Shown here: piece by piece, positions 8,389 through 16,340 of the stretch
Numbering within the stretch: position 1 is the first letter of the stretch
Layout of the letters: every line of letters starts with the position of its first letter
Assembly (NCBI GenBank): GCA_022071955.1
Contig: JAJVIM010000022.1
Span: forward strand, 124,001-188,000
From: Anaerolineae bacterium
Lineage (GTDB): Bacteria; Chloroflexota; Anaerolineae; 4572-78; J111
Direction: 5' to 3'
DNA length: 64,000 nucleotides
Position numbers and translations under genes: made by a program
The notes under the pieces: model-generated
The model's input: the letters and a program-made list of their open reading frames with translations, nothing else
Told to the model about the DNA's origin: nothing
Database searches by the model: none

Positions 8389-8975
8389 ACCAGCCGCAGC
8401 GATTAGTCATCGGCATTTCCGGAGCCAGCGGCGTGATTTACGGCATTCGCCTGCTGGAAGTGCTGCGCGATGTGCCGGGCGTGGAAACGCATTTGGTGCT
8501 GAGCAACGCCGCCAAACGGACCATTAGCCTGGAAACGGACACCACTCCCGACGCCGTTTTTGCCCTGGCCGATCACGTCTACGGCATTAAAGATATTGCC
8601 GCGCCCATTTCATCCGGCTCGTTTAAAACGCTGGGAATGGTGGTTATCCCCTGTTCCATCAAAACGATGGCCGGTATCGCGGCCAGTTACAGCGACAACC
8701 TGCTGCTGCGCGCCGCCGATGTGGTGCTCAAAGATCGCCGCCGGCTGGTGCTGGTGCTGCGCGAAACCCCCCTGCACCTGGGCCACATCCGGTTGATGGC
8801 CAGCGTCACCGAGTTGGGCGCGGTGATAATGCCGCCCATGCCGGCTTTTTACCATCGCCCCCAAACCATCGACGATATTGTCAACCAGACCGTAAACCGG
8901 GTGCTCGATTTGTTTGAGATTGAACTGCCGCAGGATTTGTTTCGCCGCTGGCAGGGACCGCCCCGCGACCAGTAG
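8385..8975 (+). CDS. ubiX: Flavin prenyltransferase UbiX-like
   Basis: 196 aa matching UbiX/Pad1, which prenylates reduced FMN to make the cofactor of UbiD decarboxylases. Seen: N-terminal 'VIGISGASGVIYGIRLLE' (FMN phosphate binding), 'SSGSFKTLGMVVIPCSIKTMAGIA', and the C-terminal 'RETPLHLGHIRLM' with 'GAVIMPPMPAFYHRP'. The start at 8385 is chosen because it overlaps the phosphatase stop (ATGA) and the family motif begins eight residues later. No UbiD-type decarboxylase is in the window. Confidence 0.92.
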   Translation: MNQPQRLVIGISGASGVIYGIRLLEVLRDVPGVETHLVLSNAAKRTISLETDTTPDAVFALADHVYGIKDIAAPISSGSFKTLGMVVIPCSIKTMAGIAASYSDNLLLRAADVVLKDRRRLVLVLRETPLHLGHIRLMASVTELGAVIMPPMPAFYHRPQTIDDIVNQTVNRVLDLFEIELPQDLFRRWQGPPRDQ

Positions 8976-9016
8976 AGTTTACCTTGATCCATAAGTGGGG
9001 GAGGGAAGATTAATAC

Positions 9017-9097
9017 GGGGTCAGTTTTGGGCGGCAGAGCCGCCCAAAACTGACCCCAAAAATCAAATTCCCCCTTCCCCCGACGGGGGAAGGGGGA
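9017..9097. repeat. Composite palindromic repeat, copy 2
   Basis: A perfect 19-bp inverted repeat (9017-9035 / 9039-9057, loop AGA, tip GGCGGC-AGA-GCCGCC) is followed by a C/G-rich 13-bp hairpin (9069-9081 / 9085-9097, loop GAC). It sits between convergent ubiX and the PLP-enzyme gene. Further on, at about 9110-9132, is a GCAATTCGC-type simple repeat. Confidence 0.9.
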
Positions 9098-9135
9098 GTA
9101 GTTACTACACTCGCAATTCGCTATTCGCAATTCAC

Positions 9136-10341
9136 TTAAACAGCCGCCAGCGCCCGGGCCAGATCGGCCTGAATATCGGCCACATCTTCAATGCCCACCG
9201 ACAGGCGCACCAGCCCATCACCAATGCCCAGCGAAGCCCGCTCGGCCGGGGTGAGCGTGCGGTGCGAGGAGATGGCCGGGTAGAGCAGCAGCGAGTATAT
9301 ATCGCCCAGCGAGGTGGCCGGCTGGATCAGCTCCAGCGCGTCCATAAAAGCGAAAACCTGCTCGCGGCCCGCGCCGGCAATTTCAAACGAGAGTACCGCC
9401 CCGGCCCCTTTGCCCCCGCTCAGCGTTTGCATCAACTCATACTGCGGGTGATCCGGTAAAAACGCATAATTGACGGTTTTAACCTGCGGCTGAGTTTGCA
9501 GCCAGCGGGCCACGGCCAGCGCGCTGTCGCACTGCTGGCGCATCCGCAGCGACAGCGTTTTGAGGCCGCGCAGGGCCAGCCAGGCTTCAAACGGGCCGGT
9601 ACTGCTGCCCATCAATTTGTTAAGCCTGACCAGTTTTTCTTTTAAAGCCGATGACGTGGCCACCACCCCGGCCATTACATCGCCGTGGCCGGCGATGAAT
9701 TTGGTGGCGCTGTGGATGACCATATCGGCCCCAAATTTGAGCGGGTTGCACAGATAGGGCGAACAGAAGGTGTTATCAACCAGCAGCAGCGCTCCGCTAT
9801 CATGGGCAATGGCCGCCAGGCCGGGCAGATCGGCCACTTTCAGCAGCGGGTTGGAGATGGTTTCAACCAGCAGCGCCGCCGGTTTTTCGCGGGCCACCGT
9901 TTGCTGCACCGATTCAAGATCGAGCACATCAACCAGAAAAACCCGCGCGCCCAGCGAAGCAAAAATATCCTGCAACAGGGTGTAGGTTGCGCCGTAAACA
10001 TCGGCGGCGGCAACCACGGCCTGGCCGGCCCGCACCCCGGCCGCCAGCAGCGCCAAATGAATGGCCGCCATGCCCGAAGCAAAAGCCAGCGCGGTCTCAG
10101 CCCCTTCGAGGTTGGCCACGGCCGCTTCAAAGGCGCTGATAGTGGGGTTGGCGTAACGCGGTGAGTATACAAAGCCGGATTTCTGGCCGCCCAGCACGGC
10201 GTCCAGGTCATTTGAATCGGCAAAAGTATAGCCCACCGAGGCGTGAATGGGTGTGACCACCGGCTGGCTGCCGGCGGCATCGAGTTTTTCACCGGCGTGA
10301 ACGGCGCGGGTGGCAAATGCTTTTTCAGACAGAGTGGTCAT
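9136..10341 (-). CDS. PLP-dependent Cys/Met-metabolism enzyme (cystathionine gamma-synthase/O-acylhomoserine sulfhydrylase family)
   Basis: 401 aa, usual length for the family. Seen: 'YSRYANPT'-like 'YSPRYANPTISAFEAA', 'LALASGMAAI'-like 'ALAFASGMAAIHLALL', 'LLVDNTFCSPY', the PLP lysine in 'HSATKFIAGHGDVMAG', and 'SLGDIYSLLLYPAISSH'. Members make or cleave C-S bonds of homoserine/cysteine derivatives; the exact reaction (synthase, sulfhydrylase or gamma-lyase) cannot be fixed from sequence reading. The start at 10341 is chosen because the homology begins there (MTTLSEKAFATRAVHAGE) and it lies 1 nt after the transaldolase stop; the longer frame would run inside the transaldolase gene. Same operon as tal. 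Confidence 0.88.
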   Translation of the reverse strand: MTTLSEKAFATRAVHAGEKLDAAGSQPVVTPIHASVGYTFADSNDLDAVLGGQKSGFVYSPRYANPTISAFEAAVANLEGAETALAFASGMAAIHLALLAAGVRAGQAVVAAADVYGATYTLLQDIFASLGARVFLVDVLDLESVQQTVAREKPAALLVETISNPLLKVADLPGLAAIAHDSGALLLVDNTFCSPYLCNPLKFGADMVIHSATKFIAGHGDVMAGVVATSSALKEKLVRLNKLMGSSTGPFEAWLALRGLKTLSLRMRQQCDSALAVARWLQTQPQVKTVNYAFLPDHPQYELMQTLSGGKGAGAVLSFEIAGAGREQVFAFMDALELIQPATSLGDIYSLLLYPAISSHRTLTPAERASLGIGDGLVRLSVGIEDVADIQADLARALAAV

Positions 10342-10342
10342 G

Positions 10343-11446
10343 TCAGGCGGTAACCACCCGGCGCTGTTCAATGGCCGCCAGCAGCGAAGCAAACGCATCG
10401 GCAAAAGCTTTAACGCCGGCATCTTCCAGCGATTGAGTCACTTCGGCCAGCGAAATACCCAGCTCTGCCAGCTCGGCCATCACCTGATTGGCCGCAGCCA
10501 AATCCTGCTCCAGCGTGGCGACGGCCCGGCCGTGGTCAATAAACGCCGCCAGCGTGGCCGGGGGCATAGTATTGACGGTGGTCGGCCCAATCAGTTCATC
10601 AACATAAAGGGTGTCCGGGTAGGCTTTATTTTTAGTGCCGGTAGAGGCCCACAGCGGGCGCTGGTACTGCGCGCCGTGCGCCTGCAACGCGGCAAAGCGC
10701 TCGCTGCCAAAAACTTCTTTGAACGCCTGATACGCCAGTTTGGCATTGGCAATGGCTGTTTTACCCTGCAGCGCCGCGGCCCGCGGCGTCCCCAGCGCGG
10801 TGAGTTTGTCATCCACCGCGGTATCAATCCGCGAGACAAAGAACGAGGCCACCGAGGCGATGCCGTTGATGGGCAACCCCTGCGCCGCCCGGTCTTCCAA
10901 ACCAGACAGAAAAGCGTCCATCACCGCGCGGTAGCGCTCAATGGAAAATATCAGGGTGACATTAACGTTGATACCGGCGGCAATCGTGCGGCGAATAGCC
11001 GGCAGCCCTTCCTGCGTGGCCGGAATTTTGATCATCAGGTTGGGGCGATCAACCCAGTTCCACAGCCGCCGCGCTGCGGCCACGGTGCTTTCGGTGTCGT
11101 AGGCCAGGTTGGGGCTGACCTCAAGGCTGGCGTAACCATCGCCGCGATTGGTTTTGTCGTACAGCGGACGCAGCAAATCGGCGGCGGCGCGGATGTCGGC
11201 CACAGCCAGATTCTCAAAAATTTCTTCGTTCGATTTGCCAGCTTCGGCCAGCGGCAGCAAATCGGCATCGTAATCGGTTGATTTGGCAATGGCGTTATTA
11301 AAAATGCTGGGATTGGAGGTTAAGCCCTGGATTTCACCGCGCTCGATCATGCCGGCGAGTTCCCCGTTTTTCAGGAGGCGGCGCTCAATGTTATCGTACC
11401 AGATCGACTGGCCAAAACTACGCAGTTGTTCAATTGATGATTTCAT
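10343..11446 (-). CDS. tal: Transaldolase
   Basis: 367 aa, the length of the long (TalB-unlike, Tal-PGI N-terminal/mycobacterial) transaldolase class. Seen: 'GLTSNPSIFNNAIA', the substrate-binding 'LEVSPNLAYDT', the Schiff-base lysine in 'NLMIKIPAT', 'INVNVTLIFS' and 'WASTGTKNKAY'. It transfers a dihydroxyacetone unit in the pentose phosphate pathway. A strong GAGGAAGGA ribosome-binding site precedes the ATG at 11446. It is the first gene of a two-gene operon with the PLP enzyme; the metabolic link is not obvious. Confidence 0.93.
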   Translation of the reverse strand: MKSSIEQLRSFGQSIWYDNIERRLLKNGELAGMIERGEIQGLTSNPSIFNNAIAKSTDYDADLLPLAEAGKSNEEIFENLAVADIRAAADLLRPLYDKTNRGDGYASLEVSPNLAYDTESTVAAARRLWNWVDRPNLMIKIPATQEGLPAIRRTIAAGINVNVTLIFSIERYRAVMDAFLSGLEDRAAQGLPINGIASVASFFVSRIDTAVDDKLTALGTPRAAALQGKTAIANAKLAYQAFKEVFGSERFAALQAHGAQYQRPLWASTGTKNKAYPDTLYVDELIGPTTVNTMPPATLAAFIDHGRAVATLEQDLAAANQVMAELAELGISLAEVTQSLEDAGVKAFADAFASLLAAIEQRRVVTA

Positions 11447-11641
11447 AATCCTTCCTCACGCTAAAATTTATAGTTACCGGTTAACGAGCGCCGTTGCTCG
11501 TTTTAAACTAGACTTATTGTACATCGTTATTGCGTCTCAGGTAAAAATTTTGTATTTAAAACGGGCATGTCTACTTTGATGCCGTCAGGTGCCGGAATCT
11601 TAATCTGTTTTTACCGGAGATGGACCGAGGGTGAAAATTGA

Positions 11642-11669
11642 GTAGGGGCGCTTCGCGAAGCGCCCCTAC
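11642..11669. repeat. 28-nt GTAGGGGCG palindrome, copy 2
   Basis: Perfect palindrome, half-site GTAGGGGCGCTTCG. Compared with copy 1, the G at position 10 is changed to C and its partner changes to match, so the palindrome is preserved. The flank GGTGAAAATTG is shared with copy 1. Confidence 0.88.
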
Positions 11670-11716
11670 ATTCACAGATTCGCTCACTCGCTGACTCGCT
11701 GATTTTTAACAGAGCA

Positions 11717-11745
11717 TTGTATGCCGCCGGAGTTTATGCTATGAT
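11717..11745 (+). promoter_or_regulatory. Candidate promoter of the SDR gene
   Basis: TTGTAT (11717-11722), 17-nt spacer, TATGAT (11740-11745). The predicted transcription start is near 11752, about 24 nt before the ATG. Confidence 0.55.
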
Positions 11746-11775
11746 ATCCCCCAAATCAACCGAGGAACAGCCCCT

Positions 11776-12564
11776 ATGTCGACCCAACCTGTTGCACTGG
11801 TAACTGGCGCTACCGGCGCGATTGGCCTGGCCATTGCCCGCCAACTGGCCCAAAAAGATTTTGCGGTGGTGCTGGCCTGCCGCAACGAACAAAAAGCACT
11901 GACCGCCGTGGCTGATATTCAACGTGCTACCGGCAATCGGCAGGTTCGAGCCGAACTGGCCGATGTATCGCGCCGGGCGTCTGTTGAGGCGCTGGCCCGG
12001 CGCTGGGAAGGCCCGCTGCACGTGCTGGTGAACAACGCCGCGGTCACGCCGCGCAGCCGGCAGGAAACGCCGGAAGGCATCGAGCTGCAATTTGCCACCA
12101 ACGTGCTGGGCTATGTTTGGATGATTGAAGCTCTGGCCGACGTGCTCAAACAGAGCGCGCCGGCGCGGGTGGTCAACGTGGCCAGTTACTGGGCCGGCGG
12201 CCTGGCGCTGGACGATCTGGAATTTAAGCGGCGGCCGTACTCCAACGGCGCGGCCTACCGCCAATCCAAACAGGCCAATCGGATGCTGACCGTGGCCCAC
12301 GCCGGGCAGTTTGAGCCGTTCAACGTGGCGGTCAACGCCTGCCACCCCGGTGACGTAAATTCGGCGTTGAGCAACAATCTGGGCTTTGGCGGGCACGACT
12401 CGCCGGATGCCGGCGCAAAAACGCCGGTCTGGCTGGCCACAGAACCGATTGGCCAGCAGCAAACCGGCAAATATTTTGAACACATGCGCCAGGCTCGCTG
12501 CCCGTTTGCAGAGGATACCGCGGCGATAACAGCTCTGTTTGAAGCCTGCGCGGCTTACAGTTGA
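11776..12564 (+). CDS. SDR-family oxidoreductase (retinol dehydrogenase/protochlorophyllide reductase-like)
   Basis: 262 aa. Seen: the NADP-binding 'TGATGAIGLAIA', 'LVNNAAV', and 'GAAYRQSKQANRM' with the catalytic Y-x3-K. The pattern 'RVVNVASYW' before 'AYRQSKQAN' and 'ACHPGDVNSAL' is that of the extended-substrate SDRs related to retinol dehydrogenases. Substrate unknown. The ATG at 11776 follows a GAGGAA site. It is followed after 24 nt by a sigma-factor gene in the same direction. Confidence 0.85.
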   Translation: MSTQPVALVTGATGAIGLAIARQLAQKDFAVVLACRNEQKALTAVADIQRATGNRQVRAELADVSRRASVEALARRWEGPLHVLVNNAAVTPRSRQETPEGIELQFATNVLGYVWMIEALADVLKQSAPARVVNVASYWAGGLALDDLEFKRRPYSNGAAYRQSKQANRMLTVAHAGQFEPFNVAVNACHPGDVNSALSNNLGFGGHDSPDAGAKTPVWLATEPIGQQQTGKYFEHMRQARCPFAEDTAAITALFEACAAYS

Positions 12565-12588
12565 CGACTGATTCCGGGGAACAGTTCG

Positions 12589-13230
12589 ATGGACCGAACC
12601 AACGACATGTGGCTGGCCCAGTTGCAGGATGGTCACCCTGACCAGGCTCAGGCCGTGGAAGATTTGCGGCGCTATCTGAAGCGTGGCATTCTGGGCTACC
12701 TCTACACCCGCAGCGATTTGGGCACCCGCGCCGGGCCGGAGCTGGAGCAGATGAGCGAAGATTTTGCGCAGGAAACCTTGCTGAAAATAAAGGCCAACCT
12801 CGACTCGTTCAAAGGCAAAAGCAAATTCACCACCTGGGCCTCAAAAATTGCCTCCAACCACACCATCGGCCGGCTGCGGCGGGCCAGGTGGCGCGACCTG
12901 TCGCTGGATGTGCTCACCGAGGCCGGCACCTCGCTGCAAGAGGTGATTGCCGATGACTCCCACGCGCTCAGCCACCCCGAGGTTGAAAGCGAGAAAAAAC
13001 AGGTGTGGCAGAGCATCATCGCCGTGATTAATAACGATCTCACCGACCGCCAGCGGCAGGTGATTGGCGCGGTCTATTTTGAGCAAATCCCCATGGCCGA
13101 GGTGGCCCACCTGCTGGGCACCAACACCAATAACATCTACAAAATTCTGCACGATGCCCGCCTCAAGCTGAAAAAACAGCTCGGCGCGCTTGGCTTTGAA
13201 ACCGATTACATCCTCAACCTGTTTGGTTAA
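12589..13230 (+). CDS. ECF-type RNA polymerase sigma factor
   Basis: 213 aa with a sigma-2 region ('EDFAQETLLKIKANLDSFKGKSKFTTWASKIASNHTIGRLRRARW', about residues 62-105) and a sigma-4 region ('LTDRQRQVIGAVYFEQIPMAEVAHLLGTNTNNIYKILHDARLKLKKQL', about 150-200). The linker between them holds the usual acidic segment. No anti-sigma gene is adjacent, unlike most ECF loci. Its stop overlaps that of convergent crtI by 4 nt (TTAA). Proximity to the carotenoid genes suggests, but does not show, a role in their control. Confidence 0.88.
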   Translation: MDRTNDMWLAQLQDGHPDQAQAVEDLRRYLKRGILGYLYTRSDLGTRAGPELEQMSEDFAQETLLKIKANLDSFKGKSKFTTWASKIASNHTIGRLRRARWRDLSLDVLTEAGTSLQEVIADDSHALSHPEVESEKKQVWQSIIAVINNDLTDRQRQVIGAVYFEQIPMAEVAHLLGTNTNNIYKILHDARLKLKKQLGALGFETDYILNLFG

Positions 13231-14732
13231 GCCGCCAGCACCGGTTGCCGCGAAAGCTCCGGGGCCAGCAGCCCTTCTACAATTTTGGCCGATGACAGCA
13301 CCCCCGGCAGCCCCGCCCCCGGATGCGTGCCCGCACCCACAAAATACAAATTATCAAAATCTTCCGAGCGATTGTGCGGCCGGAACCAGGCCGATTGCGT
13401 CAGCGTTGGCTGCACGGAAAACGCCGAACCCAGATAGCTGTTCAACGTATTTTGAAAATGCAGCGGGTCGATGTAGTGCTCGGCGACGATATTGGCCTGC
13501 AAATCGGGCAGGTAGTTGTCTTCCAAAAACTGCATAATGGCATCGCGGTAGGGTTTGGCCGCCGTGGTCCAGTCAATATCGGCCCCCAGATGCGGCACCG
13601 GCGACAGCACGTAGAAGCTTTCGTGGCCCGGCGGCGCAATCGAGGAATCGGTGATGGTGGGCATGTGCAGGTACAGCGAAAAATCTTTGGCCAGCACTTT
13701 GCGCTTGAAAATATCGTCCAGCAATTCCTTGTAGCGCTGGCCCAAAATGATGTTGTGGTGGGCCAGTTTGCTGTCGAGATAGCGTTTTTTGGTGCCAAAA
13801 TAGATCACAAACAGCGACATGCTGTATTTCATCCGCTCAATTTTGCGGTTGGAATATTTGCGCCGGTACGCTTCGGGGATCATGTTACGGTAGGTAAAGG
13901 CGACATCGGCATTGCTGACCACGTGGTCGGCCCGCAAAATAGTGCCATCGGCCAGCCGCACCCCGATTGCTTTGCGGCCGGTCACCACAATTTCTGCCAC
14001 TTCCGCATTCAAATGGATTTTGCCGCCGAGTTCCTCAAACAGCCGGCCCAGCGCGGCCACAATCGCGCCGGTGCCGCCAATGGCGTAGTGGATACCCCAC
14101 TCCCGCTCCAGGTAATGGATCATAGCGTAAATGGAGGGCGAGTCAAAGGGGTTGCCGCCCACCAGCAGCGGATGAAACGAGAAACAGCGGCGCAAAAAGT
14201 CATCCTGCATAAATTTGGACGCGTATTTGTACACGCTCAGGTAGGATTGCAGTTTGATCAAATCCGGCGCAACGCGCAGCATGTCGGTGAAGGACAAAAA
14301 CGGTTTGTCGGCCAGCTCCACAAAGCCTTTATCAAAGATGGCTTTGGTGGTGGCCATAAATTGCTGGTAGCCGTCGCGGTCGGCCGGGTTCCACTGCTCA
14401 ATCTGCTGCAGGATAAACTGTTCGTCGCCGTTGTAATTGAAGCTGCGGCCGGTGTGGTCAAAAATGCGATAAAACGGGTCGCATGGCACAAAGGTGATGT
14501 AATCCTCGCGCCGGCGGCCGGCCGCCTCAAAAATTTCGTCAAACAAAAAGGGCGCGGTGATGACCGTTGGCCCGCCGTCGAACTTGAAGCCGTTGATCTC
14601 GTACACGTAGGCGCGGCCGCCCAGTTTGTCGCGCTTTTCAAACAGTTCAACCTCAAAGCCTTTGCTGGCCAGCCGAATAGCCGCCGCCAACCCGCCAAAC
14701 CCACTGCCAATTACGATCACTTTGTTTTTCAT
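13227..14732 (-). CDS. crtI: Phytoene desaturase (CrtI family)
   Basis: 501 aa, usual CrtI length. N-terminal dinucleotide-binding 'VIVIGSGFGGLAAAIRLASKGFEVELFEKRDKLGGR', 'GPTVITAPFLFDEIF', and the C-terminal 'LYFVGAGTHPGAGLPGVLSSA' that defines CrtI-type desaturases/isomerases. It introduces double bonds into phytoene and works at the membrane with FAD. It is divergent from cruF with a strong promoter of its own (14778-14806). No phytoene synthase gene is present in the window. Confidence 0.92.
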   Translation of the reverse strand: MKNKVIVIGSGFGGLAAAIRLASKGFEVELFEKRDKLGGRAYVYEINGFKFDGGPTVITAPFLFDEIFEAAGRRREDYITFVPCDPFYRIFDHTGRSFNYNGDEQFILQQIEQWNPADRDGYQQFMATTKAIFDKGFVELADKPFLSFTDMLRVAPDLIKLQSYLSVYKYASKFMQDDFLRRCFSFHPLLVGGNPFDSPSIYAMIHYLEREWGIHYAIGGTGAIVAALGRLFEELGGKIHLNAEVAEIVVTGRKAIGVRLADGTILRADHVVSNADVAFTYRNMIPEAYRRKYSNRKIERMKYSMSLFVIYFGTKKRYLDSKLAHHNIILGQRYKELLDDIFKRKVLAKDFSLYLHMPTITDSSIAPPGHESFYVLSPVPHLGADIDWTTAAKPYRDAIMQFLEDNYLPDLQANIVAEHYIDPLHFQNTLNSYLGSAFSVQPTLTQSAWFRPHNRSEDFDNLYFVGAGTHPGAGLPGVLSSAKIVEGLLAPELSRQPVLAA

Positions 14733-14777
14733 TGTTAATCCTGCCTTGCCGGTAGTGTAAAAATATTTTCAACCCCC

Positions 14778-14806
14778 AGTATATCAATCTGCCCGGTTTT
14801 TGTCAA
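14778..14806 (-). promoter_or_regulatory. Sigma70-type promoter of crtI
   Basis: On the minus strand, TTGACA (14806-14801), 17-nt spacer, TATACT (14783-14778). The predicted start is near 14771, about 40 nt upstream of the ATG at 14732. The -35 lies inside an inverted repeat shared with the divergent promoter. Confidence 0.85.
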
Positions 14807-14833
14807 CTATTTGCACAGATTTATATTGACAAA
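14799..14833. promoter_or_regulatory. Inverted repeat spanning both divergent -35 boxes (possible operator)
   Basis: TTTGTCAA (14799-14806) and TTGACAAA (14826-14833) are perfect 8-bp arms separated by 19 nt. Each arm contains one of the divergent -35 hexamers. A regulator bound here would control both directions. No regulator is identified. Confidence 0.5.
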
Positions 14834-14854
14834 TACTGGATAGTGTGCTACGAT
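14826..14854 (+). promoter_or_regulatory. Sigma70-type promoter of cruF-plsY-glycosyltransferase
   Basis: TTGACA (14826-14831), 17-nt spacer, TACGAT (14849-14854). Predicted start near 14861. This makes the in-frame GTG at 14845 an impossible start for the next gene and favours the ATG at 14920. Confidence 0.78.
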
Positions 14855-14919
14855 TGAGCTTGATAAACCCGGCTCTGCACCCGCCTTTCACCGCGAGCCA
14901 ACCGAACTGGAATCGGACG

Positions 14920-15741
14920 ATGTTAAAAAAACCATCCCCTACCATCAACCGCCGTAACAATTTGCCGGCTTCCGGCAAAACCAAACTGCTGGCCTGGCTG
15001 GCGGAGCCGGGCCGCTGGCCCGGCTACCCATACCTCCTGCTGTTTGCCGGCTGGCTGCAAGTGCTCATCGCTCTGCCGCTGGTTATTCTCGTTTGGGGAC
15101 AGGCCGCTACCGCCCCCACGGTAACAGTCAACGTGCTGGTACAGTCGCTGCTGGTGCTGACGATTCTGCGGCAGGCATGGGGCGCGCGGCGCACGGCCAT
15201 CACCGCAGCGATGGTGGTCGGCCTCACCTGGGCCATCGAGTTTGTCGGCTCAACCACCGGCCTGCCATTTGGGCGCTACTCGTACACGGAGGTGTTGCAG
15301 CCGCAACTGGGCCACGTGCCGCTGCTTATCCCGCTGGCCTGGCTGATGATGCTGCCGCCGGCCTGGGCCGCGGCCTATCTGGCCAACGGCCGGCGCACCG
15401 GCTGGCGATTTGTGCTGTTCAGCGCGCTGGCTCTCACCGCCTGGGATCTGTTCATCGACCCGCAAATGGTGCGCTGGGGCTTTTGGGTGTGGGCCGAGCC
15501 GGGGCTGTACTTTGGCATTCCGCTGCTCAACTTTGCCGGCTGGGCGCTTTCCGGCGCACTTATCACCGCACTGGCCCGGCCTGCTAACCTGCCCGCCGCC
15601 CCGCTGATGTTTGTTTTTGTGGTTACATGGCTGCTGCAAACGCTCGGCCAGCTCATTTTCTGGCAATTGCCCGGCCCGGCGCTGTGCGGTTTTGTGGGGA
15701 TGGGCTTGTTTGTTTGGCTGGCTTACCGGAGAGGAAAATAA
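14920..15741 (+). CDS. cruF: Carotenoid 1',2'-hydratase-like membrane protein (CruF family)
   Basis: 273 aa, polytopic (about 7 membrane segments). It matches the CruF/bisanhydrobacterioruberin hydratase family: 'AIEFVGSTTGLPFGRYSYTE', 'LIPLAWLMMLP', 'AWDLFIDPQMV' and 'FWVWAEPGLYFGIPLLNFAGW', where the acidic residues are the expected catalytic ones. It would hydrate the psi-end of gamma-carotene or lycopene-type carotenoids. The first gene of a three-gene operon with plsY and a glycosyltransferase, and divergent from crtI. The ribosome-binding site at the chosen ATG is weak (GGACG). Confidence 0.85.
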   Translation: MLKKPSPTINRRNNLPASGKTKLLAWLAEPGRWPGYPYLLLFAGWLQVLIALPLVILVWGQAATAPTVTVNVLVQSLLVLTILRQAWGARRTAITAAMVVGLTWAIEFVGSTTGLPFGRYSYTEVLQPQLGHVPLLIPLAWLMMLPPAWAAAYLANGRRTGWRFVLFSALALTAWDLFIDPQMVRWGFWVWAEPGLYFGIPLLNFAGWALSGALITALARPANLPAAPLMFVFVVTWLLQTLGQLIFWQLPGPALCGFVGMGLFVWLAYRRGK

Positions 15742-16340
15742 TGAGCACAATTCTTTGGATTTTGGCGGCATTTCTGAGCGGCAGCCTGCCGTTTTCGGTG
15801 TGGGTGGGCCGGCTGGCGCTCCGCACCGACATCCGCCACTACGGCGATAACAACCCCGGCGCAACCAACGTGCTCCGCGCCGGCGGCAAAACCGCCGCCG
15901 GACTGGCCCTCCTGCTCGATATTCTCAAAGGCGCGCTGCCGGTGGGCATGGCCTGGTTTTTTGGCGAACTGGCGGGCTGGCCGTTGGCGCTGGTTTCGCT
16001 GGCGCCGGTGCTGGGCCACGCCTATTCGCCGTTTCTGGGCTTCAACGGCGGCAAAGCCGTGGCCGTGACCGGCGGCGTGTGGGCCGGCCTCACCGGGGGC
16101 GTGGCCATTTTTGGGTTGGCGCTGCTGCTGGTGGCCTGGTATTTGCTCATCAAACCCGATGGCTGGGTGGTGCTGGCCACCTCGCTGTCGCTGTTGCTGC
16201 TGCTGTTTCTCTTTTCCGCCAGCGCGACTCTACTGGCGGTGTGGGCCGGCAGCACGCTCATTTTGGCCTGGAAATATCGCGCCGATCTGACCCGCCGCCC
16301 CACCCTCGCCCCGCGGCTGCGCCAGCGAGTGACTCCATGA
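15741..16340 (+). CDS. plsY: Glycerol-3-phosphate acyltransferase PlsY
   Basis: 199 aa, a multi-spanning membrane protein. PlsY motifs: 'FLSGSLPFSVWVGR' (motif 1), 'GDNNPGATNVLRAGGK' with 'LLDILKGALPV' (motif 2), and 'GHAYSPFLGFNGGKAVA' (motif 3). It uses acyl-phosphate to acylate glycerol-3-phosphate. Its ATG overlaps the cruF stop (TAATG) and its stop overlaps the next ATG (ATGA). A GAGAGGAAA site precedes it. Its place between two carotenoid-tailoring genes is unusual; it may be simple co-expression, or it may acylate a carotenoid glycoside (speculative). Confidence 0.92.
   Translation: MSTILWILAAFLSGSLPFSVWVGRLALRTDIRHYGDNNPGATNVLRAGGKTAAGLALLLDILKGALPVGMAWFFGELAGWPLALVSLAPVLGHAYSPFLGFNGGKAVAVTGGVWAGLTGGVAIFGLALLLVAWYLLIKPDGWVVLATSLSLLLLLFLFSASATLLAVWAGSTLILAWKYRADLTRRPTLAPRLRQRVTP

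Larger units (their letters stand above)
11447..11775. other. Intergenic 329 nt with a hairpin, palindrome and promoter
   Basis: Divergent spacer between tal (-) and an SDR gene (+). It holds a small hairpin AACGAGC/GCTCGTT (11483-11502), the 28-nt palindrome at 11642-11669, and an ACTCGCTGACTCGCTGA simple repeat (about 11688-11702). No gene is seen. Confidence 0.75.

Noticed and set aside
14845..14919. Upstream GTG start for cruF
   Set aside because: It lies inside the spacer/-10 region of the predicted promoter, so it would not be on the mRNA.
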